From the NCBI RefSeq assembly GCF_001553265.1, contig NZ_KQ960601.1:102102-166101 (forward strand): a DNA stretch of 64,000 bases, given 5' to 3'. Source of the stretch: Prevotella sp. DNF00663. Lineage in GTDB: Bacteria > Bacteroidota > Bacteroidia > Bacteroidales > Bacteroidaceae. The position numbers were made by a program, and so were the translations under genes. The notes below the pieces were generated by a model. That model was not told the origin of the DNA. It saw only the letters and a program-made list of their open reading frames with translations, and did not search any database. Positions 59,224 to 64,000 of the stretch are shown here, piece by piece (the stretch's first letter is position 1; the number at the start of each line of letters is the position of its first letter).

Positions 59224-61932
59224 ATGGACGACGAGATAAGAGACAACGAACTATCGGAGAATTCGGAAGACACACTTGTTGGGAACACAGGAAACGACTA
59301 CAAGCCTGCCGACAGGTTTGATGCTTCGGCCGTACATCACCTGAGTGGCATGTACAAGAATTGGTTTCTTGACTATGCTTCTTACGTGATTCTGGAGCGT
59401 GCCGTGCCCCATATAGAAGATGGTTTGAAGCCCGTTCAGCGACGTATCTTACACTCTATGAAGCGCATGGACGACGGTCGATACAACAAGGTGGCCAACA
59501 TCGTGGGACATACCATGCAGTTCCATCCTCATGGAGACGCTTCTATTGCCGACGCATTGGTACAAATGGGACAGAAAGATTTGCTCATCGACACACAAGG
59601 GAACTGGGGAAACATCCTCACGGGCGACCGTGCGGCTGCATCACGATATATAGAAGCACGTCTATCGAAGTTTGCTCTCGACGTAGTTTTCAATCCGAAG
59701 ACTACCGAATGGCAACTCTCTTACGACGGCCGTAACAAAGAACCAATCACTCTACCGGTCAAGTTTCCCTTGCTATTAGCGCAAGGTGCCGAGGGTATCG
59801 CTGTGGGATTGAGTAGCAAACTGCTGCCACATAACCTCAATGAAATATGCGATGCCGCCATCAATTACCTGCGTGGAGAAGCATTCCAACTCTATCCCGA
59901 TTTCCCTACCGGTGGCTCTATCGACGTAAGTAAGTACAACGACGGGCAACGTGGTGGGTCCTTGAAAGTAAGAGCCAAGATAGAAAAGCTCGACAGCAAG
60001 ACACTTGTGATCAAAGAAATACCGTTCAGCAAGACCACCAGCAGCCTCATCGATTCCATTCTGAAAGCTATTGAAAAAGGAAAAATCAAGGCTAAGAAGG
60101 TGGACGACAATACTGCTGCCGACGTAGAAATACAAGTACATCTAGCTCCGGGTGTCTCTTCCGACAAGACGATAGATGCACTTTACGCTTTCAGCGATTG
60201 CGAAGTGAATATCTCGCCCAACTGTTGTGTCATTGAAGACAACAAGCCTTGCTTCCTCACTGTGAGTGATGTGCTTCGCCACAGTGTAGACTCCACGATG
60301 GGATTATTGCGTCGTGAGCTACAGATACGCCGAGACGAGTTGCTCGGCATGCTGTTCTTCGCCTCTTTAGAGAAGATTTTCATAGAGGAACGCATCTACA
60401 AAGACAAAGCATTTGAGGAGGCTAAGAACATGGATGCAGCCGTGAAACACATTGACAAGCGGCTGGAGCCTTTCAAACCTACGTTCATTCGCGAGGTGAC
60501 ACACGACGATATCATGCGCTTGATGGAAATAAAAATGCAACGTATCTTGAAGTTCAGCAAGGATAAAGCCGATGAACTGATAGCCAAGATGCAAGGCGAA
60601 ATCAAGGACATAGAGCATGATTTGGCTCACATGACCGACGTTACCATCAACTGGTTTGACTTTATCAAGCAGAAATATGGCAAGCAATATCCACGCAAAA
60701 CTGAGATTCGTTCGTTCGATACCATTGAAGCTGCCAAAGTAGTAGAGGCCAATGAGAAACTCTATATCAACCGCCAAGAAGGCTTCGTGGGTACAGGTTT
60801 GAAGAAAGACGAGTTTGTTTGTAACTGCTCAGATATTGATGATATCATCATATTCTTTAAAGATGGCAAGTATCGCATCACCAAAGTAACCGACAAAATG
60901 TTCGTGGGTAAGGGCATTATCCACCTACAAGTGTTCAAACGCAACGACCGACGAACAGTCTACAACGTCGTCTATCGCGATGGAAAGAAGGGATATTACT
61001 ACATCAAACGGTTCAACGTGTTGGGCGTAACGCGCGATCGAGAGTATGATTTAACTGCCGGTACACCGGGATCTAAGGTTATGTACATGACAGCCAACCC
61101 CAACGGAGAGGCCGAAGTAATAAAGATTACACTCGAACCGAACGAGAAGAAGGTGCGTACACGCCTGTTCCGAGAGAAAGATTTTGCCGAAGTGAAGATT
61201 AAGGGACGTGCATCTCGCGGTAATCTTTTGGTGAAAGAAGAAGTTCATCGCATCGGTTTGAAGAATCGCGGACACTCTACTTTGGGTGGTCGCAAGGTAT
61301 GGTTCGACCCCGATGTGAACCGTATTAACTACGACGAGCATGGACGTTTCCTCGGCGAATTCAACGATGACGACAGCATTCTCGTCGTTCTTGACAACGG
61401 AGAATACTATATTACCGACTTCGATGCAAACAATCACTACGAAGACAACATTCGTATCATCGAGAAATATGTGCCGGAGAAGGTGTGGACAGCGGTGGTC
61501 TTCGATGCCGACAATCAGAATTATCCATATCTGAAACGCTTCATGCTCGAAGCAACAAAGCGCAGACAGACTTATCTAGGAGAAAATCCGGAGTCTAAAG
61601 AAGTGTTGCTTACCGACACGGTATACCCTCGTATACAAGTCAACTTCGGTGGTGCCGACGGCTCACGTGCCCCACTTGAAATAGACGCAGAGCTGTTTGT
61701 AGGCGTCAAAGGATTCAAGGCCAAGGGCAAACGTATTACCACTTGGCAGGTGGAAGAGATTCAAGAGTTGGAGCCAACGCGCTTCCCAGAACCTCAAAAC
61801 ACTGAATCTCAAGATACCAATGAGGAAGAAGAGGAAGACGAAGACCTTGATCCTGATGCAGGAAAAAGCGAACAACAGGTGAGAGATGAGATTACCGGAC
61901 AGTTGAGTTTGTTCGATGATGTGGATGTATAG
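59224..61932 (+). CDS. parC: DNA topoisomerase IV subunit A
   Basis: A type IIA topoisomerase A subunit of 902 aa. The catalytic tyrosine is Y142 in AAASRYIEARL, and the winged-helix quinolone region reads HPHGDASIADALVQM (103-115) with Ala106 where GyrA has Ser83 and Asp110 at the Asp87 position. A coiled-coil gate (about 400-480) and a C-terminal DNA-wrapping propeller (about 510-840) follow, then an acidic tail (EEEEEDEDLDPD). No GyrA box (QRRGGKG) is visible, so ParC is preferred over GyrA. Its end overlaps the DUF3316 gene by 17 nt. Confidence 0.9.
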   Translation: MDDEIRDNELSENSEDTLVGNTGNDYKPADRFDASAVHHLSGMYKNWFLDYASYVILERAVPHIEDGLKPVQRRILHSMKRMDDGRYNKVANIVGHTMQFHPHGDASIADALVQMGQKDLLIDTQGNWGNILTGDRAAASRYIEARLSKFALDVVFNPKTTEWQLSYDGRNKEPITLPVKFPLLLAQGAEGIAVGLSSKLLPHNLNEICDAAINYLRGEAFQLYPDFPTGGSIDVSKYNDGQRGGSLKVRAKIEKLDSKTLVIKEIPFSKTTSSLIDSILKAIEKGKIKAKKVDDNTAADVEIQVHLAPGVSSDKTIDALYAFSDCEVNISPNCCVIEDNKPCFLTVSDVLRHSVDSTMGLLRRELQIRRDELLGMLFFASLEKIFIEERIYKDKAFEEAKNMDAAVKHIDKRLEPFKPTFIREVTHDDIMRLMEIKMQRILKFSKDKADELIAKMQGEIKDIEHDLAHMTDVTINWFDFIKQKYGKQYPRKTEIRSFDTIEAAKVVEANEKLYINRQEGFVGTGLKKDEFVCNCSDIDDIIIFFKDGKYRITKVTDKMFVGKGIIHLQVFKRNDRRTVYNVVYRDGKKGYYYIKRFNVLGVTRDREYDLTAGTPGSKVMYMTANPNGEAEVIKITLEPNEKKVRTRLFREKDFAEVKIKGRASRGNLLVKEEVHRIGLKNRGHSTLGGRKVWFDPDVNRINYDEHGRFLGEFNDDDSILVVLDNGEYYITDFDANNHYEDNIRIIEKYVPEKVWTAVVFDADNQNYPYLKRFMLEATKRRQTYLGENPESKEVLLTDTVYPRIQVNFGGADGSRAPLEIDAELFVGVKGFKAKGKRITTWQVEEIQELEPTRFPEPQNTESQDTNEEEEEDEDLDPDAGKSEQQVRDEITGQLSLFDDVDV

Positions 61933-62740
61933 CAAGCTATCCCAACCGGTCAAGAAGGTTGTTTTGTGCTTAATCAGTGGCCTATGGACCATCGGAATGC
62001 AAGCACAAAGCGATACCATGAAGGTTTTAAATGCCTTCATGGTGGGCGTAGGTACGACCAATCTATTAGACACCTATCTCTCTCCAGAGAAGTATCGAGG
62101 CACCGAACTACGCCTGATGTGGCAGTCGGTATGCGAACCTAACTATAGTAAATGGTCGCGCGAGATTACCATACAAGGCGATGTGGCGTTCGCAGGAAAT
62201 CGCGCCGGCAACGGAACTGAGATGGCTGGCATGTGCAACTTCTGCTATGCGTGGCATTACAATTGGCATTTTGCCAATCATAAATTAAACCTCAAACTCG
62301 GCGGAATGGCTGATACCAACGTGGGATTTATTTATAATAACCGCAACGGAAACAATCCGGCACAAGCCCGTGTCTACATCAATTTGCAGCCATCAGCCGT
62401 CGCCAGCTACCAGTTTATACTGCATGGACGCCCCACTTTCGTACGTTATGAAGTGGCAGTACCGCTCGTTGGCCTCATGTTTAGTCCCGCTTACGGACAA
62501 GCTTATTACGAGATATTCTCGGAGGGGAACTACGATCATAACATCGTGCCGACTACAACGGTCTCTACTCCATCCTTGCGACAGATGCTGACACTCGATT
62601 ATAAACTTGGCAGAACGACCATACGAGCCGGTTATTTAGGCGATTTCCAGCAGTCGTATGTGAACAATTTGAAGACACACATTTATACCCACGCCCTCAT
62701 TGTGGGCTTTGTCAAACGTTTCTCTTTTGCAAAGAAATGA
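61916..62740 (+). CDS. DUF3316-family exported protein
   Basis: A 274-aa protein with a signal peptide after a short polar start (KKVVLCLISGLWTIGMQAQ). The mature part has many short strands with aromatic girdles (WHYNWHFANHKLNLKLGG, RPTFVRYEVAVPLVGLMFSPAYGQAYYEIFSEGNYD) and a terminal LIVGFVKRFSF, compatible with an outer-membrane barrel. I recall it as DUF3316, function unknown. ATG could be 61916, 61919 or 61925, all within the parC end. It overlaps the S41 peptidase gene by 4 nt. Confidence 0.78.
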   Translation: MMWMYSKLSQPVKKVVLCLISGLWTIGMQAQSDTMKVLNAFMVGVGTTNLLDTYLSPEKYRGTELRLMWQSVCEPNYSKWSREITIQGDVAFAGNRAGNGTEMAGMCNFCYAWHYNWHFANHKLNLKLGGMADTNVGFIYNNRNGNNPAQARVYINLQPSAVASYQFILHGRPTFVRYEVAVPLVGLMFSPAYGQAYYEIFSEGNYDHNIVPTTTVSTPSLRQMLTLDYKLGRTTIRAGYLGDFQQSYVNNLKTHIYTHALIVGFVKRFSFAKK

Positions 62741-63750
62741 AGAATCCACACCCTTTCATATCGCTTCTGACCGCCTGTTTGTGCATGATATTTTGTTTTT
62801 CATCATGCGTAGACGAAGAAGAATTTGCCCAAACTCCGCAAGGTAATTTCGAAGCATTGTGGAAAATCATGGATGAGCACTACTGTTTCTTCTCTTATAA
62901 AAAGGTAGATTGGAACGAAGTACACGCACGCTATGCGCCACAGATAGACAACAACATGTCGCAAACACAACTGTTTGAGGTATTGGCCAACATGTTATCG
63001 GAGTTGAAAGACGGTCATGTGAATCTATTTACAGCGTTCGATTTGGCACGCAATTGGAGCTGGCATGAAGATTATCCGAAAAACTTCAGCGACTCGTTGC
63101 TGTCCATCTATTTGGGGAAAGACTATAAGATTTCAAACGGAATGAGCTATCGCGTGCTCAACGATAACGTAGGTTACGTGCGTTGTTCCACCTTTAATCG
63201 CGATTTCGGAAGCGGAAATCTCGACAATATATTGTCGGCATTGGTAACTTGCCGAGGCCTCATTGTAGACATAAGAAACAATGGCGGAGGCATGATGACG
63301 AGTGCTAAGGAGTTGGCTGCACGCTTCACCAACGAGCAAATACTCGTCGGTTATATGCATCATAAGACTGGTCCGGGACACAACGACTTCTCGCCGATGA
63401 CGGAACAGACTCTCTCTCCAAGCAAAGGAGTGAGATGGCAAAAACCCGTAGTGGTGCTGACAAACCGTTCGGTGTATAGTGCTGCCAACGAGTTTGTGAA
63501 GTATATGAAGTGCTGTCCGAACGTCGTGGTGGTGGGAGACCGCACAGGTGGTGGTGCCGGATTGCCTTTCTCCAGTGAGCTACCCAATGGTTGGGGTGTA
63601 CGATTCAGTGCTTGTCCCATGTACGATAAGGATAAAAAAGACACAGAGTTTGGTATCGAACCAGACCATACGGTACACCAATCGACGGCGGATTTCGCAC
63701 GTGGACGTGATACGCTCATTGAGTATGCCCGACAATTATTGGCAAAATAA
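62737..63750 (+). CDS. S41-family peptidase lipoprotein
   Basis: A 337-aa serine peptidase of the tail-specific protease/C-terminal processing type. Lipoprotein signal with lipobox FSSC (about residues 21-24). The S41 core has VDIRNNGGGMM, LTNRSVYSAANEFVKYM with the predicted catalytic Ser in YSAANE, and VGDRTGGGAGLP. No PDZ domain is evident between, unlike CtpA. The start overlaps the DUF3316 stop (ATGA). It forms an operon parC-DUF3316-S41; the functional link is not obvious. Confidence 0.87.
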   Translation: MKNPHPFISLLTACLCMIFCFSSCVDEEEFAQTPQGNFEALWKIMDEHYCFFSYKKVDWNEVHARYAPQIDNNMSQTQLFEVLANMLSELKDGHVNLFTAFDLARNWSWHEDYPKNFSDSLLSIYLGKDYKISNGMSYRVLNDNVGYVRCSTFNRDFGSGNLDNILSALVTCRGLIVDIRNNGGGMMTSAKELAARFTNEQILVGYMHHKTGPGHNDFSPMTEQTLSPSKGVRWQKPVVVLTNRSVYSAANEFVKYMKCCPNVVVVGDRTGGGAGLPFSSELPNGWGVRFSACPMYDKDKKDTEFGIEPDHTVHQSTADFARGRDTLIEYARQLLAK

Positions 63751-63786
63751 TTTCGTAGGAAATTGCAGTTTCTAAATATAAATATG

Positions 63787-63794
63787 TATCTTTG
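63787..63794 (+). promoter_or_regulatory. tRNA-Leu promoter -7 element (TATCTTTG)
   Basis: Exact TAnnTTTG match, 11 bp before the mature 5' end of the tRNA. Confidence 0.7.
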
Positions 63795-63805
63795 CACTCG
63801 CAAAT

Positions 63806-63887
63806 GCGCTTGTGGCGGAATTGGTAGACGCGCTAGACTTAGGATCTAGTAGTTCACGCTGTGTAGGTTCGAGTCCTATCAGGCGCA
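63806..63887 (+). tRNA. tRNA-Leu (anticodon UAG)
   Basis: An 82-nt class II tRNA. Acceptor GCGCTTG pairs with CAGGCGC, the discriminator is A, and CCA is not encoded. The D-loop has the TGGTAGACG stretch; the anticodon loop CTTAGGA gives UAG at 63840-63842, reading CUA/CUN codons. A variable arm typical of Leu precedes the GGTTCGAGTCC T-arm. It has its own promoter and terminator. Confidence 0.96.
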
Positions 63888-63895
63888 CGAAAGGT

Positions 63896-63932
63896 AAAAG
63901 CCGAATACTCAGTTGAGTATTCGGCTTTTATC
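63896..63932 (+). terminator. tRNA-Leu terminator
   Basis: Stem AAAAGCCGAATACTC / GAGTATTCGGCTTTT (15 bp), loop AGTT, T-rich end. After it (63933-64000) nothing recognisable. Confidence 0.92.
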
Positions 63933-64000
63933 GTTTCTACAGTATGTCTCGCTCCCCCATCCCTTTCAGAGACCTCTGCAAAACCTTCATTTATAGAGAA

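Noticed and set aside
59224..61932. Naming the type IIA A subunit gyrA
   Set aside because: No GyrA box is seen in the C-terminal propeller, and the N-terminal half is ParC-like; gyrA is expected elsewhere.
1..64000. Prophage, integrative element or IS insertion
   Set aside because: No integrase, transposase, phage structural or conjugation gene, and no target-site duplication was found; the tRNA-Leu at the right end shows no adjacent integrase or duplicated 3' end within the window.

Overview
The window is a chromosomal segment of a Bacteroidota bacterium, almost certainly order Bacteroidales (Bacteroides/Prevotella-like). The reasons are the many TAnnTTTG promoter -7 elements just upstream of start codons, Bacteroidales-specific families (the DUF6249/DUF5056 pair around an ECF sigma factor, DUF3316, the rSAM/lipoprotein pair, a PorE-like OmpA lipoprotein, a carboxynorspermidine-synthase-like dehydrogenase), short MnmA, and AT-rich intergenic DNA. 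I see no prophage, IS transposase, CRISPR array or rRNA operon. Most of the window is core genome.

Layout. 1-3.3 kb: the 5' part of folA (cut by the window edge), an RsmF-like rRNA methyltransferase, and an ECF sigma factor between two small membrane proteins. 3.3-11 kb: a minus-strand run of a PorE-like lipoprotein, topB, an LUD protein, a HAD phosphatase and a double SGNH hydrolase. 11-16 kb: an MFS transporter, mnmA, a DUF389 membrane protein and a small outer-membrane barrel. 16.8-21.1 kb: a complete dltA-dltC-dltB-dltD-like operon in a Gram-negative background. 21.2-23.4 kb: divergent ahpC/oxyR with a recognisable OxyR site, then DoxX. 23.4-26.4 kb: rsgA, frr, a free Met-R-sulfoxide reductase and rsmA, all minus. 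26.6-36.1 kb: EamA, a LPG-synthase-like membrane protein, pepD, corA with a structured leader, a DUF349 coiled-coil protein, a GH29 fucosidase and cutC. 36.2-41.4 kb: transglutaminase, ComEC and AraC, minus. 41.6-45.3 kb: a C4-dicarboxylate/aspartate operon (a truncated dcu transporter, porin, aspA). 45.5-52.8 kb: an FMN-binding protein, metallophosphoesterase, DEAD-box helicase, RRM protein, the dehydrogenase, a four-helix-bundle gene inside an inverted repeat, and recA. 52.9-55 kb: two paralogous lipoproteins and a radical SAM/SPASM enzyme. 55.3-63.9 kb: nrdAB, parC, DUF3316, an S41 peptidase and tRNA-Leu(UAG).

The most unusual content lies between genes. (1) Six dispersed copies of a fixed-length 92-bp element built from 22-bp units with a GCAGCAATGCTG core, five of them preceded by a 40-bp block of 8-bp units. 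They are all in the same orientation, 8-11 kb apart, and only intergenic. (2) A second family of fold-back elements made of 10-bp TAACTCC units; related inverted repeats flank the four-helix-bundle gene. (3) A 74-bp two-promoter module found in front of both the DUF389 gene and the dcu operon, with -7 elements exactly 66 bp apart and an internal hairpin whose stem differs by three compensatory base-pair changes. These repeat and module calls come from reading the sequence by eye. Family names come from recognising motifs, not from a database search.
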